DNA of 58,968 nt from Rickettsiales bacterium (GCA_002729235.1 PBTY01000065.1:23594-82561), one strand, 5' to 3'. Counted from the first letter of the stretch, positions 26,655 to 35,467 are shown. Numbers and translations: made by a program. The notes: a model not told the origin generated them from the sequence alone.

Positions 26655-27308
26655 TTATTTCAAAGTATCTAAAGGCTTTCTCAGTTTGAAAAGTGATAAC
26701 GTGGAATCTAGTTTTATTTGAGTATTGTAATGAAAGTAATTCTTTTTTGATAGATTCCTAATGGACTTGAACAACCCTTTGGATGGGTCACTTGAGAAAA
26801 TACTTACACCTTGAGGTCCTCTGATGAATTCATTATAATTATCCCAGCTCGTCATTTTTGGCGTATAGCCTGAGAGATATATCATTGTAGCTAACTTCAT
26901 ATTCTGCTTGGCGGAGTATTCTTCTTGACTCATGGGTACGTCGTGTTTGATCAATTCACTTTTTAGTTTTTCTTCACTCGGGAATTGACTTATTATTACC
27001 TCATTCAGCTTAGTTATTGCTGGAGTTAGATAAACTGTAAGTGTGTCATTGGTATGAACTAAGGTCAGTGGCTTTTGAACGTAATTGACGTGGGAGACCC
27101 AAATGGTATCCTTGGAGTCTGCAATTATCTGAAACCAGCCTTCCTTGTTGGATATTGTTCCTATTGAGTCAGTTCGAATATGCGCAAATGGAATTGGCGA
27201 TAGAGTAGACTCCTCTAATATTCTTCCTATGACTTGTTGTTGAGCTTCGGAGATCAATGGTATGATTATCAGTGAAATGAGTAAAGCAACAATCTTGGAT
27301 CGGATCAT
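26655..27308 (-). CDS. exported protein with carboxypeptidase regulatory-like (CarboxypepD_reg) domain
   Basis: About 217 residues from the ATG of MIRSKIVALL; another ATG 15 bases upstream is possible. Signal peptide ends near SEAQ. Residues 25-105 form a CarboxypepD_reg-like beta sandwich: VIGRILEESTLSPIPFAHI then GTISNKEGWFQI, the N-terminal module often found on TonB-dependent receptors, here free-standing. The remaining 110 residues resemble the tails of DUF5686-lacking Bacteroidota proteins and are unrecognised. Probably periplasmic. Confidence 0.75.
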   Translation of the reverse strand: MIRSKIVALLISLIIIPLISEAQQQVIGRILEESTLSPIPFAHIRTDSIGTISNKEGWFQIIADSKDTIWVSHVNYVQKPLTLVHTNDTLTVYLTPAITKLNEVIISQFPSEEKLKSELIKHDVPMSQEEYSAKQNMKLATMIYLSGYTPKMTSWDNYNEFIRGPQGVSIFSSDPSKGLFKSIRNLSKKNYFHYNTQIKLDSTLSLFKLRKPLDTLK

Positions 27309-27415
27309 AGTTGAATTTATCATCCAAAACGTATTAATGAATTGCTCTGTATCAGTTTTTCACTTGGTTTAACACGACCAAGAGGGACTTATGTTTTTTT
27401 AACAAAAAATGGTGA

Positions 27416-27976
27416 CTAAACAGCCACCATCTCTTCTTGATAAATTAATTTATAATGAATCATTTGAACCCCATTTTCATAGGTGATTCGTTGTATTTGA
27501 GACAATTCAAAACCTTCACAGCATCCACCAAAAAGATGAATCCCTGATCCAAGAAATATAGGATTCAATTTAATGATTAGCTCATCGATCAGTCTGTTTT
27601 CAAGCATGGTTTTAGCCAATTGACCGCCACCACACAAATAGATGGGCGAACCAATCTCTTGCTTCAATGCTTCGATGGTTTCAATTAAATTGTTTTTTCT
27701 AACCACATGGATTTGTTCATGTTGATTCTCAAAATTTAGCGTATCTGATACGAGATAATGATTCATGTGAGGATAGGCGGGTTGTCCAGGTTGCAAACCA
27801 TATGCATATCCATATTCATAGGTGTTTCGACCCATGATGGTGGTATCATAGTCTTTGAGCTGATTCAGATAATCTTCCACATGCTCACCAGTTTCTATGA
27901 ATTCCTGAGTGCTACCATCTTCTTTGGCAATAAAGCCATCAAGTGATGTAGCAACGTGATATATAATTGCTCTCAT
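27416..27976 (-). CDS. dihydrofolate reductase family protein (RibD C-terminal-like)
   Basis: 186 residues from the ATG of MRAIIYHVATS at 27976; an upstream TTG at 28048 is not used because the added residues are unlike the family. ATSLDGFIA (about 9-17), MGRNTYEYG (about 50-58) and LCGGGQLAKTML (about 115-126) match the YyaP/RibD-C branch of the dihydrofolate reductase fold. NADPH-dependent reductase of unknown substrate. Single gene with 227 noncoding bases upstream that contain an inverted repeat at 28099-28116. Confidence 0.87.
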   Translation of the reverse strand: MRAIIYHVATSLDGFIAKEDGSTQEFIETGEHVEDYLNQLKDYDTTIMGRNTYEYGYAYGLQPGQPAYPHMNHYLVSDTLNFENQHEQIHVVRKNNLIETIEALKQEIGSPIYLCGGGQLAKTMLENRLIDELIIKLNPIFLGSGIHLFGGCCEGFELSQIQRITYENGVQMIHYKLIYQEEMVAV

Positions 27977-28098
27977 GGAGTTTGATTTGTAGTTGAGTGA
28001 AAACTTATTGATTGAGGGATTACCTCGTTTGGGAGAGCGCAAATGCAATCATGATTTCTAAAAGTTAGTTACAGTAAAATAGACGTAGGAAAAATGCT

Positions 28099-28116
28099 TT
28101 TGTACTGATGTACAAA
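28099..28116. repeat. inverted repeat TTTGTAC-TGAT-GTACAAA
   Basis: Perfect 7-base arms around a 4-base spacer, 123 bases upstream of the dihydrofolate-reductase-like start. It could be an operator or a small hairpin; there is no T run, so it is not a terminator. Confidence 0.35.
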
Positions 28117-28203
28117 CGAAAAACTATCGGCTTTACTCTTCTGGGATGGGAATCCCGTACGGATGTGACTTAAAGAATCATGTGTCAAATATAGTCAAAT
28201 TGT

Positions 28204-28581
28204 TTACAATCCATATTTTTCCCTGGTTTCTTCAAGTCGAAATTTGGTAATGCGGATAATGAGATCCTTGGGGAGAGGATTCTTGTGAGGAAATTGGACA
28301 CTTCCTTTTGCTCCTTTATATGAAGATAATTCATCCTGAAACTTCGATATACCTGAAGGAGCAGGATAAAATCCAATGTGGTTTTTGAAACCTCCAAAAT
28401 GAACAACGTTCTTTCCTTTTAGTTGGTAAGTTGGGATTCCATAGTTGATAACTTCTTCTGCCTCCTGGAGTACTCCTAGGATCATTTCTCTTATTTCCTG
28501 GAGTCGCTGAAGGGTATCTCCTTCAAAACTTTCAATATATTCGTCAACAGCATTCATAGTATCCGGGCTTATTGAATTCAT
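28204..28581 (-). CDS. DUF1801 / YdhG-like protein
   Basis: 125 residues. EVINYGIPTYQLKGKNVVHFGGFKNH (split here as INYGIPTYQLKG and VVHFGGFKNHIGFYPAP, about 43-75) is the classic DUF1801 block, more typical than in the gene at 2054-2392. SVQFPHKNPLPKDLI near the C-terminus is also conserved in the family. Small cytoplasmic protein; an iron-chaperone role has been proposed for related YdhG but is not tested here. Divergent from the methyltransferase with 31 bases between starts. Confidence 0.88.
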   Translation of the reverse strand: MNSISPDTMNAVDEYIESFEGDTLQRLQEIREMILGVLQEAEEVINYGIPTYQLKGKNVVHFGGFKNHIGFYPAPSGISKFQDELSSYKGAKGSVQFPHKNPLPKDLIIRITKFRLEETREKYGL

Positions 28582-28612
28582 TTACTTATTTCAAAGTTAT
28601 ACTTTTGGACAA

Positions 28613-29182
28613 TTGATTGAAATAAGTAAAACCGACAAACTCAAGGGGCGTTTGCGTCATTATAACTCTATGGAAATATCGAAAGCAGCAGAACTTATAC
28701 GGTTTAACTTCCCTGATGAAATACAACTTTGGGCGGATTTGGGTTGCGGTTCAGGGACTTTTACTTATGCTTTGGCAACTCATCTTTCAGCGAATAGCAC
28801 CATATATGCGATGGATTTAACGAGTAATAAGCTTGTGGATTCCTATGCTAATGTAAGTATTGAGTTTATTCAATCTGACTTCACTTCAGGTATTCAATTA
28901 TTGCCCGAACTTCATGGGGTATTGATGGCTAATTCTTTGCATTTTATTGAAGACAAAAGGGTGTTTTTATCGCAGCTCAAGATGAAACTGACCTCCGGAA
29001 GACGACAATTGCTGTTGGTAGAATACGATACGGATAATGGAAATGCATGGGTTCCTTTTCCGGTGAGCTATTCCAGCTTGCAGAAATTGATGGCGATTGT
29101 TGGATGTATCAAACTGGAGAAGATTGGAGAAATGCCATCAGCTTATCAGGGAAGTATGTATGCTGCACTCATAAGCTTCTAG
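28613..29182 (+). CDS. class I SAM-dependent methyltransferase
   Basis: Up to 189 residues using a TTG start at 28613; the first ATG in frame is 28670 (170 residues), so the start is uncertain. WADLGCGSGTFTYAL (about 43-57) is the SAM-binding motif I, YAMDLTSNKL is the acidic loop after strand 2, and LMANSLHFIED (about 101-111) is motif IV. Substrate unknown. Its stop overlaps the HIRAN gene's stop on the other strand by 4 bases (CTAG). Confidence 0.85.
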   Translation: MIEISKTDKLKGRLRHYNSMEISKAAELIRFNFPDEIQLWADLGCGSGTFTYALATHLSANSTIYAMDLTSNKLVDSYANVSIEFIQSDFTSGIQLLPELHGVLMANSLHFIEDKRVFLSQLKMKLTSGRRQLLLVEYDTDNGNAWVPFPVSYSSLQKLMAIVGCIKLEKIGEMPSAYQGSMYAALISF

Positions 29183-29520
29183 CTCACTAGTTCGATTCGT
29201 ATACCTACTCCGAGCATTTTGCTTCCATTCACCCAAAGTGCCTTACAGTGAATATCCGTTTGATTGATAAGCGCAGGCCTAACTTGTTCTGCCAAATCTG
29301 ATTTCAGAAAACCAATTTGATTTTGATTCTTTGAAAGAACTTTGATCGCATTAGGGTCAAACTCATTTGTAGGATCTAAATCAAGGAACAAAGGATCATC
29401 TTCCATTACTTCACGCTGAATGATTTTCTGACGTGAAGATCCATCAGCATTGGTATGTGATACGCCGACCACTTTCGACTCGTAAACGAATGCTGATGGT
29501 ATCTTGATGATCTTAGCCAT
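29179..29520 (-). CDS. stand-alone HIRAN domain protein
   Basis: 113 residues, nearly all a HIRAN domain: VVGVSHTNADGSSRQ, DPTNEFDPNAIKVL (about 50-63) and IGFLKSDLAEQV (about 71-82) are the family hallmarks. In eukaryotic HLTF and in bacterial proteins HIRAN binds DNA ends or unusual DNA; the role of free bacterial forms is poorly known. Its start lies inside the end of the upstream MscS gene (8-base overlap), so the two are co-transcribed and likely co-translated, an odd partnership. Confidence 0.87.
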   Translation of the reverse strand: MAKIIKIPSAFVYESKVVGVSHTNADGSSRQKIIQREVMEDDPLFLDLDPTNEFDPNAIKVLSKNQNQIGFLKSDLAEQVRPALINQTDIHCKALWVNGSKMLGVGIRIELVS

Positions 29521-30433
29521 TCTCCTCTTTATTGAGCTTCAGGTGAAGAGGTGAAATTTCATCTCCCCAATAAATCGTTCTGTGTGGGAACGGAATTTCT
29601 ATTCCACTAGCATCAAAGGCCACTTTAAGCCGCTTATTGAACTCCCGACCGACAACCCACTGTTGAATAGGGTAGGTTTTGATTCGCGCCTTGATTACCA
29701 CCGCACTGTCACCAAACTTATCAAGTCCAAAGATTTCCATGGGTTCCATGATCTTGTCTTTATACTCTTCATCCTCCTTAAGCTTGGCACCTACATCTTT
29801 GATTACTTCTATAACCCTATCTACATTTTCCTTATACGCGACACCAATGTCAAATACCATGGCAGACCAATCTTTGGTCATATTCGCCAAAGTGTCAATC
29901 TTTCCATTCTGGAATGTATGAACCACACCTGATAAGTCCCTTAGGGTTACGGTTCTCAAATTGATACCTTCCACAAGTCCTCCTGTGCCATTGATGACTA
30001 CTACATCACCGGTTCTAATTCTATTTTCTAGCAATAAGAAGAATCCAGAAATCCCATCTCTTACCAACTCCTGCGCACCAAATCCCACAGCCAAACCAAC
30101 TATTCCGGCACCTGCTAATATTGGAGCGATATCCATTCCTAATTTCTTAAGAAAGATTAAAATGAAAATAGCCCATAAACTGATAATGACAGTACCTCTG
30201 GCAATATTGATCAATGTAGTGGCTCGCTTTTCTTTTTCCATCAGATTCTCCTGATCGTTTTGTACGGATGCGATGATTACTTTTCGTAACCTTCTGAGAA
30301 TAATTTTCATCACCCAAAGAGCAAGCAAGAATATGATGATGATTAACAACAAACCAGGAACGGTTTCAATAGCCCAGTTGATGGTTTTGTCAAAAAGTGT
30401 GGTGTAGAAGTCTTCGTTGAGTAGTTCTTTCAT
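29513..30433 (-). CDS. MscS-family mechanosensitive ion channel
   Basis: 306 residues. Three membrane helices (about 20-42, 68-90 and 95-130) precede the MscS pore region AGAGIVGLAVGFGAQELVRDGISGFFLLLE (quoted in part: GIVGLAVGFGAQELV and ISGFFLLLE), then the beta domain with GDVVVINGTGGLVEGI and the cytoplasmic alpha/beta cage. Inner membrane; opens under membrane tension to release solutes during osmotic downshift. It overlaps the HIRAN gene by 8 bases. Short form, close to E. coli MscS in size. Confidence 0.94.
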   Translation of the reverse strand: MKELLNEDFYTTLFDKTINWAIETVPGLLLIIIIFLLALWVMKIILRRLRKVIIASVQNDQENLMEKEKRATTLINIARGTVIISLWAIFILIFLKKLGMDIAPILAGAGIVGLAVGFGAQELVRDGISGFFLLLENRIRTGDVVVINGTGGLVEGINLRTVTLRDLSGVVHTFQNGKIDTLANMTKDWSAMVFDIGVAYKENVDRVIEVIKDVGAKLKEDEEYKDKIMEPMEIFGLDKFGDSAVVIKARIKTYPIQQWVVGREFNKRLKVAFDASGIEIPFPHRTIYWGDEISPLHLKLNKEENG

Positions 30434-30501
30434 GATGAGTAAATAAACAAAGTCCTAACCCAAATATGGGGTATTTGTTATTTTCTTGCTGTTTGGACAG
30501 G

Positions 30502-30529
30502 TTGTGATTGATCGTTTTTATTAGGTTTT
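30502..30529 (+). promoter_or_regulatory. putative promoter for the haem-binding gene pair
   Basis: TTG (30502-30504), 17 bases, TAGGTTTT (30522-30529), one base off the TAnnTTTG consensus. Predicted start of transcription about 27 bases before the ATG at 30563. Same spacing as the candidate zwf promoter. Confidence 0.3.
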
Positions 30530-30562
30530 TCATAAATTTAAAATGACTAACAATCTTATTTT

Positions 30563-30982
30563 ATGAAAAAGACATTTTTTACTTGCTGTTTTGTGCTGAT
30601 TGCATTTTTCATGGCAACAGAAACTTTTGCTCAAAAACAAGGACCTGAAAAAACAAGGGTTTTATTGGTGGATGACTCGACTCAGGTGCTTTCATACCCA
30701 ATGGATGTTATGAGTGTTATTACCAATAAATGTTTAGGATGCCATTCGCCAAATGCTCGTGGAGACAAATCCAAGCAAGCATTGCAATGGGTATTATTAC
30801 AGAATATGACTGGAGCAGATTTAGTGGCGAAATTGGATGAAGTAGTGGAAGTGCTGGAAGAAGGCGAGATGCCTCCGGCTAAGATGCTTGAGAGATTTCC
30901 TATGATGAAGTTGACAGATGACGAAGTTGCCATACTAAAGGAGTGGGCAGAGTCTTCATTAAATTCTGCAATGGGTGAGTAA
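30563..30982 (+). CDS. exported monohaem c-type cytochrome-like protein
   Basis: 139 residues. Signal peptide ending near ETFAQ (about 24). One haem c attachment site, CLGCH (about 57-61), then a helical region with GEMPPAK (about 101-107), which may supply an axial ligand, as in Haem_bd-type proteins. Periplasmic. The stop overlaps the GTG start of the next gene by 8 bases, so the two haem proteins are made together. Electron-transfer role inferred from the CxxCH site only. Confidence 0.8.
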   Translation: MKKTFFTCCFVLIAFFMATETFAQKQGPEKTRVLLVDDSTQVLSYPMDVMSVITNKCLGCHSPNARGDKSKQALQWVLLQNMTGADLVAKLDEVVEVLEEGEMPPAKMLERFPMMKLTDDEVAILKEWAESSLNSAMGE

Positions 30983-31439
30983 AGTTCTGAAAATAATTGT
31001 TTTGGTCATTTTTGTCGCGTTTGGTGTCTTACAATTTTTAGGACCAAACAAACCAGAAACAACCAACCGTTCTCCAGAAGACCTCACGGAGGTTGTAGAG
31101 CTACCGAATGGAATTGAGTCCATGCTGGTGGCAGCTTGCTACGATTGCCACAGTATGGAGACCAAATATCCATGGTATGGAAGTGTGGCGCCTGTCTCCT
31201 GGATATTGTTTGACCATATTGAGCACGGGAGAGAAGAACTTAACTTCTCCTATTGGAAATCAATGAGTAAACGAGAAAAATTACGAGGGCTGAAAGACAT
31301 TCAGGAAGTGCTCGAAGAAAATGAGATGCCACTGGATGACTATGTGAAAATGCATTCAGAAGCCGAGCTATCAGCGGATCAAAAAAACGAACTAATATCC
31401 TGGGCTAAGTCCTTAGCCAATCAGGTCATATCAGAATAG
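30975..31439 (+). CDS. haem-binding domain protein (Haem_bd family)
   Basis: 154 residues from a GTG start at 30975. No ATG is available before residue 50, and the GTG preserves the N-terminal membrane helix (KIIVLVIFVAFGVLQFLG), which supports it. The CYDCHS site (about 55-60), KYPWYGSVAPVSW, HIEHGREELNFS and EENEMPLDDY are hallmarks of the PF14376-type Haem_bd family. Anchored in the inner membrane facing the periplasm. A strong terminator follows directly. Confidence 0.88.
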   Translation: MSKVLKIIVLVIFVAFGVLQFLGPNKPETTNRSPEDLTEVVELPNGIESMLVAACYDCHSMETKYPWYGSVAPVSWILFDHIEHGREELNFSYWKSMSKREKLRGLKDIQEVLEENEMPLDDYVKMHSEAELSADQKNELISWAKSLANQVISE

Positions 31440-31440
31440 T

Positions 31441-31467
31441 AAAAGGAGGCAGACGCCTCCTTTTTTT
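31441..31467 (+). terminator. terminator between Haem_bd gene and acyltransferase gene
   Basis: AAAGGAGGC pairs with GCCTCCTTT around AGAC, followed by a T run. A preceding A run makes it usable from both strands, fitting its place between convergent genes. Confidence 0.88.
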
Positions 31468-31496
31468 ATATTCTGAAACAGTCAGGATAACTGGAG

Positions 31497-32525
31497 TCAA
31501 TTCATTCCGAATAGCACTTTTACCCCGGGAATTCGGCGTAAAATTTCATATGTACCTAAACAACCAATGAATGTAAATACAGTCACTAATATCAACTGCA
31601 TTGAAGTATTGAGACCTGTTTTGAAGAGAAGTGCAGACCCCAGGTATAGAAAAATCATATGCACAATGTATATTGGATAGGCACCTGTACTCAGGTAGGA
31701 GAGCACTCTACTTGGTTTGTTTAGATACAGTCTTCCAAAAGCTAGAATCGAGAATACCCATAGGTTGGATTCTATTGATAACAAAGCTTCTGGGCTTTTA
31801 AGGTTATAAACCATTACTCTCAAGATGTACAAACCGATAGCACCTGCAATAAAGATAAACCGCCATTTGATCAACATGTTCCAAAACTGCTCACCAGCAT
31901 GGATGAAACAATAGCCAAAAAGAAATGCCAGGCCCCCAAGAATATAACCGTGAAGAGTAAGTGCGTACATCTCGAAAACTGTTGGTTGGACTATCATAAC
32001 TTCAGCAATCATTGCTATGATGACAATCAATAATCCTAATGGACTTGCAAATGCTTTTTTCAACACAGTACTGACCATGTTCTCCCTTTTCAATAAATAG
32101 AAAATTGGCCAGAGACAGATGATATAGGTGACCAGGTTACCTAAAAACCATAAGTGTCCCGGATTTGGTGAATAGGTGAGTGGTATCTCATAGTATTTCT
32201 GGAAAATGAGCCAGTGAATAGGTACAATACAAGTGAATCCAAAAATGAATGGAAGTAGAATGCGTTTGGCACGTTCAAAAAGAAGCTCTTTCACATTTCT
32301 TTTCCTCAAAGCGAAAGCAATTCCCATTCCCGATACAAAGAATAAAAAAGGAATTCTCCATACATTCAACAGAGACATTGGTGTCCAGAGCCACGATAGC
32401 GGCTCATCACTTTGGATGAACGCTATCATAATGCCCCATGGCTGAAATGCAATGCCTATATGGTAAATGAGTAATAAGCCGATGGCGATGACTCTCAACC
32501 AATCAATATCGTATCTTCTTTCCAT
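31497..32525 (-). CDS. integral membrane acyltransferase (acyltransferase 3 family)
   Basis: 342 residues with about ten hydrophobic helices. The N-terminal RRYDIDWLRVIAIGLLLIYH carries the family's conserved catalytic-type Asp-x-x-Arg and His; FFVSGMGIAFALRKR (about 62-76), and PGHLWFLGNLVTYI further on, are also typical of OafA/YrhL-type enzymes and the glucan OpgC branch. Transfers acyl groups to envelope carbohydrates; substrate unknown. The start shares one base with the stop of the ankyrin gene (TAATG). Confidence 0.9.
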   Translation of the reverse strand: MERRYDIDWLRVIAIGLLLIYHIGIAFQPWGIMIAFIQSDEPLSWLWTPMSLLNVWRIPFLFFVSGMGIAFALRKRNVKELLFERAKRILLPFIFGFTCIVPIHWLIFQKYYEIPLTYSPNPGHLWFLGNLVTYIICLWPIFYLLKRENMVSTVLKKAFASPLGLLIVIIAMIAEVMIVQPTVFEMYALTLHGYILGGLAFLFGYCFIHAGEQFWNMLIKWRFIFIAGAIGLYILRVMVYNLKSPEALLSIESNLWVFSILAFGRLYLNKPSRVLSYLSTGAYPIYIVHMIFLYLGSALLFKTGLNTSMQLILVTVFTFIGCLGTYEILRRIPGVKVLFGMN

Positions 32526-33097
32526 TAGGATTTCAGAATTTGAGCAACTTGAGGTCTGGTTTCTTCTATTTGCTGAAGATCAAGGCTAAAACCCATAGGA
32601 CTCAGTTGTTTCTCCATCATGATATAAACTCCTTTTACATCTTCAAAAGGTCCTTCTACCGACATCAATGGAGTCGCTCCATAGTTGTTTTTTATGGTTT
32701 TGTCCGCACCGTTTTCTAAGAGCAGGTTCACTATTTCTGTCTCACAAAAGAAGGCCGCAGTGTGTAAGGCAGTTGACCCCTCATTGTTGGTGAAGTTGAC
32801 TTTTACTCCAGCATCTAGTAGTGCTTTAGTAATTTCCTTATTCCCAAAAAGTGCAGCCGTAATCAATGGACTAGATCCCCCAAACGGATCTGGTTGGTTG
32901 AGGTCAGATCCAGCTGCAATGTGTTGTTTCACGACATCTAAATTACCAGTAATTACTGCTGCATGAATGTCAATCTCTGGAGCCCCTTCTTTATTTGTTG
33001 CATTAGACGAAGGTTGACTGTTGCAACTGGTTAAAATGGATAATAGAACTACTAAAAATGTTCCTTGAATCGTGTTTTTGATCGTTAGCGTTTTCAT
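32525..33097 (-). CDS. ankyrin-repeat lipoprotein
   Basis: 190 residues. Lipoprotein signal GTFLVVLLSILTSC with lipidated Cys near 25. Residues 40-150 contain about three to four ankyrin repeats (DIHAAVITGNLDVV, SPLITAALFGNKEI, GSTALHTAAFFCETEIV, GATPLMSVEG). Likely a periplasmic protein-binding scaffold attached to a membrane. Overlap with the acyltransferase start implies a two-gene operon; a physical partnership is possible but unproven. Confidence 0.88.
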   Translation of the reverse strand: MKTLTIKNTIQGTFLVVLLSILTSCNSQPSSNATNKEGAPEIDIHAAVITGNLDVVKQHIAAGSDLNQPDPFGGSSPLITAALFGNKEITKALLDAGVKVNFTNNEGSTALHTAAFFCETEIVNLLLENGADKTIKNNYGATPLMSVEGPFEDVKGVYIMMEKQLSPMGFSLDLQQIEETRPQVAQILKS

Positions 33098-33281
33098 GTG
33101 TTTTTGATATTTAGTTTTTAATTGAATTGATGATACAAAGGTCTAAAAACCGGCTGAGGTGCTGTTATGAGCTATGTAGCTGAAGTTGTTAACTTTCAAT
33201 CAAGAGTATCAATTATGGAGAAACAGTATAAATTATGACGCAAACCACTATTTTTGATTGCAACAAACCTTGATCGCCCCT

Positions 33282-35330
33282 ATGCCAAGTGAGTTTTTAA
33301 AACGAGCGGAGAAAGCAGTATTGGATAACCTGTCAAATGAACAGTTTGGGGTGTCTGAATTGGCAGATGCCGTGAACATGAGCCGATCCAATTTGCTCCG
33401 AAAAGTCAAAACGGAAACTTCTCTTTCTGCAAGTCAATTTATCCGACAGATTCGATTACAGGAGGGTATGAAAATGCTGGAAGCAGGTGATTTGAATGTT
33501 TCTGAAATAAGTCATCAAATTGGATTTGGAAGTACATCCTATTTTATAAAATGCTTTCGTGAACACTATGGATATCCACCTGGATCAGTCGGTAAAGTGC
33601 TTGAGGAAGAGGAGGAGGAAAAGGCTCCACACGATAGCGCTCCTACCTTAAAAAATAATTGGGTTAGTCAGGTATTGATGGCCGCGGGAGTAATCATTTT
33701 GTTGGTACTGGTCACTTACTTTTTTCGACATAAGGAAACTGCAATCATACCAACAGAAAAATCAATAGCCGTACTTCCTTTTAAAAACTTAAGCGCGGAT
33801 TCCTCCAATATCTATTTGATTAATGGATTGATGGAGACCACTCTAAATAACCTGCAGAAAATAAAGGACCTGCGAGTAGTCAGCAGAACATCTGTAGAGA
33901 AATTTAGAAATAGTACATTGACAGTTCCCGAGATTTCTGCAATGCTACCTGTTGGTTACCTGGTGGAAGGTAGTGGCCAGAAAGTAGGTGATAGGATACA
34001 ACTAAATATTCAGCTAATTGAGGCCGCAACCGATAGACAGGTTTGGTCAGAGCAATACAATCGTGAGGTTCAGGATATTTTTCAGCTACAGCAGGAAATT
34101 GCCAGTAGTATTGTTTCTGAAATCAAGGTAGTGATCACACCTGAAGAACGTGAGCGAATCGAGATGATCCCTACAGAAAATCTTGAAGCCTATGAAGCTT
34201 ACTTAAAAGGGCGGGCATCCATTGGACAGGAAACTGAACAAGGTCTTCTCGATGGTATCCCATATTTTCAACAGGCACTAGAATTGGATAGTGAGTTTGG
34301 TCTGGCTTATGCCTATTTGTCCATTACCTATTATTACCTTGACTATTTCAAAACAGAGAAAAAGTATCTGGAAGAGATGAATAGTCTCGCAGATAAGGCT
34401 TTGCTATATGCCCCACAGGCTCCAGAGAGTTTAATTGCCAAGGCCTTTTACTTCCAGCAGGTTGGGGATTTTAAGGAAACTGAACGCTACTTACTACAGG
34501 CACATAAATATGCTCCTGGATCTCCTGATATCATTAATTGGCTATCGGATTTTTACACACGCTATTCTCCTGATACCAAAAAGTATCTGGAGTTTGCTTT
34601 GAAAGGAGTGCGTTTGCTTACGGAGAATAAGGATTCTGTTACTACCAGTTATTTGTATTTACATCTGTCTAATGCATTAATACAGAATGGATTTGTGGAT
34701 GAAGCACTATTCTATGCGAATAAATGTCTGGATTACTTTCCTGATAATCCCTACGGATACATTAAATCGTACATTCTGTATGTCAAGAATCGTGATTTGG
34801 TGCAAACACGGAATATGCTAATCAACGAATTTGAGAAGGATACTACTCGATTTGATATTCTGCAGGAAATTGGCAAATTATATTATTGTGATGGTGAGTT
34901 TGATAAGGCCTATGAAATCTATGATCGATTCATTGCCTTGAGGGATCGAATGGGTATGGATGTTTATCAATTTGAGTATTTAAAGATCGCTGATACCTTT
35001 ATTCGCAAAGGAGAAAAGGAGAGAGGAGAGAAGTACATCCAGGGATTTAAAGATTTTGCTGACAAGGACCAATCGAGATATAAGGATGTTCATTATGTAG
35101 CGTATTATACTTACACTAATCAACTGGATAGTGCGGAGTACCACATGCGACGATTTGCAGAGACTGAAGGTTTTCAGTATTGGATACTGTTGTTTATTGA
35201 AGACGATCCTGAGTTGGCAGAAATTAAGAACAAACCCTGGTTCCAGGAGTCTTTGACCAAATTAAGAAATACCTTTTGGCAAAGCCATGAGGAACTCAAA
35301 GCAAAACTCGAAGAAGAAGATCTGATATAG
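33282..35330 (+). CDS. membrane-spanning AraC-type regulator with TolB-N-like and TPR domains
   Basis: 682 residues from the ATG of MPSEFLKRAE; an upstream TTG start at 33258 lies on top of a TATTTTTG promoter-like box (33249-33256) and is rejected. Residues 1-105 are an AraC HTH (ISHQIGFGSTSYFIKCFREH). A helix at about 125-145 (VLMAAGVIILLVLVTYFF) crosses the membrane. Next comes a FlgO/TolB-N-like domain (AVLPFKNLSADSSN, about 165-290), then TPRs (about 300-650). This resembles CadC/ToxR logic with an AraC head: envelope signal, direct transcription output. It sits 204 bases before katG in the same direction. Confidence 0.88.
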   Translation: MPSEFLKRAEKAVLDNLSNEQFGVSELADAVNMSRSNLLRKVKTETSLSASQFIRQIRLQEGMKMLEAGDLNVSEISHQIGFGSTSYFIKCFREHYGYPPGSVGKVLEEEEEEKAPHDSAPTLKNNWVSQVLMAAGVIILLVLVTYFFRHKETAIIPTEKSIAVLPFKNLSADSSNIYLINGLMETTLNNLQKIKDLRVVSRTSVEKFRNSTLTVPEISAMLPVGYLVEGSGQKVGDRIQLNIQLIEAATDRQVWSEQYNREVQDIFQLQQEIASSIVSEIKVVITPEERERIEMIPTENLEAYEAYLKGRASIGQETEQGLLDGIPYFQQALELDSEFGLAYAYLSITYYYLDYFKTEKKYLEEMNSLADKALLYAPQAPESLIAKAFYFQQVGDFKETERYLLQAHKYAPGSPDIINWLSDFYTRYSPDTKKYLEFALKGVRLLTENKDSVTTSYLYLHLSNALIQNGFVDEALFYANKCLDYFPDNPYGYIKSYILYVKNRDLVQTRNMLINEFEKDTTRFDILQEIGKLYYCDGEFDKAYEIYDRFIALRDRMGMDVYQFEYLKIADTFIRKGEKERGEKYIQGFKDFADKDQSRYKDVHYVAYYTYTNQLDSAEYHMRRFAETEGFQYWILLFIEDDPELAEIKNKPWFQESLTKLRNTFWQSHEELKAKLEEEDLI

Positions 35331-35452
35331 TACCGCTTCCGTCAAACATCCTGAATTATTCATTGTTAGGTAATCAAATAGTCACCTGAATAAGGTTGAC
35401 TTGTAACTGGTCTTGGGTAACTTATATTCTTAAAACCCTACCAGATCAATTA

Positions 35453-35467
35453 ATAACTCAAAGTTAT
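35453..35467. promoter_or_regulatory. palindrome upstream of katG
   Basis: ATAACT-CAA-AGTTAT, perfect 6-base arms around 3 bases, 67 bases before the katG ATG. Size and AT-richness recall PerR/Fur-family operators, but the sequence is not their consensus. Regulator unknown. Confidence 0.35.

Noticed and set aside
33258-33281. TTG start for the AraC/TPR regulator
   Set aside because: It directly follows a TATTTTTG promoter-like box, so transcription would start at or after it. ATG 33282 is better placed.
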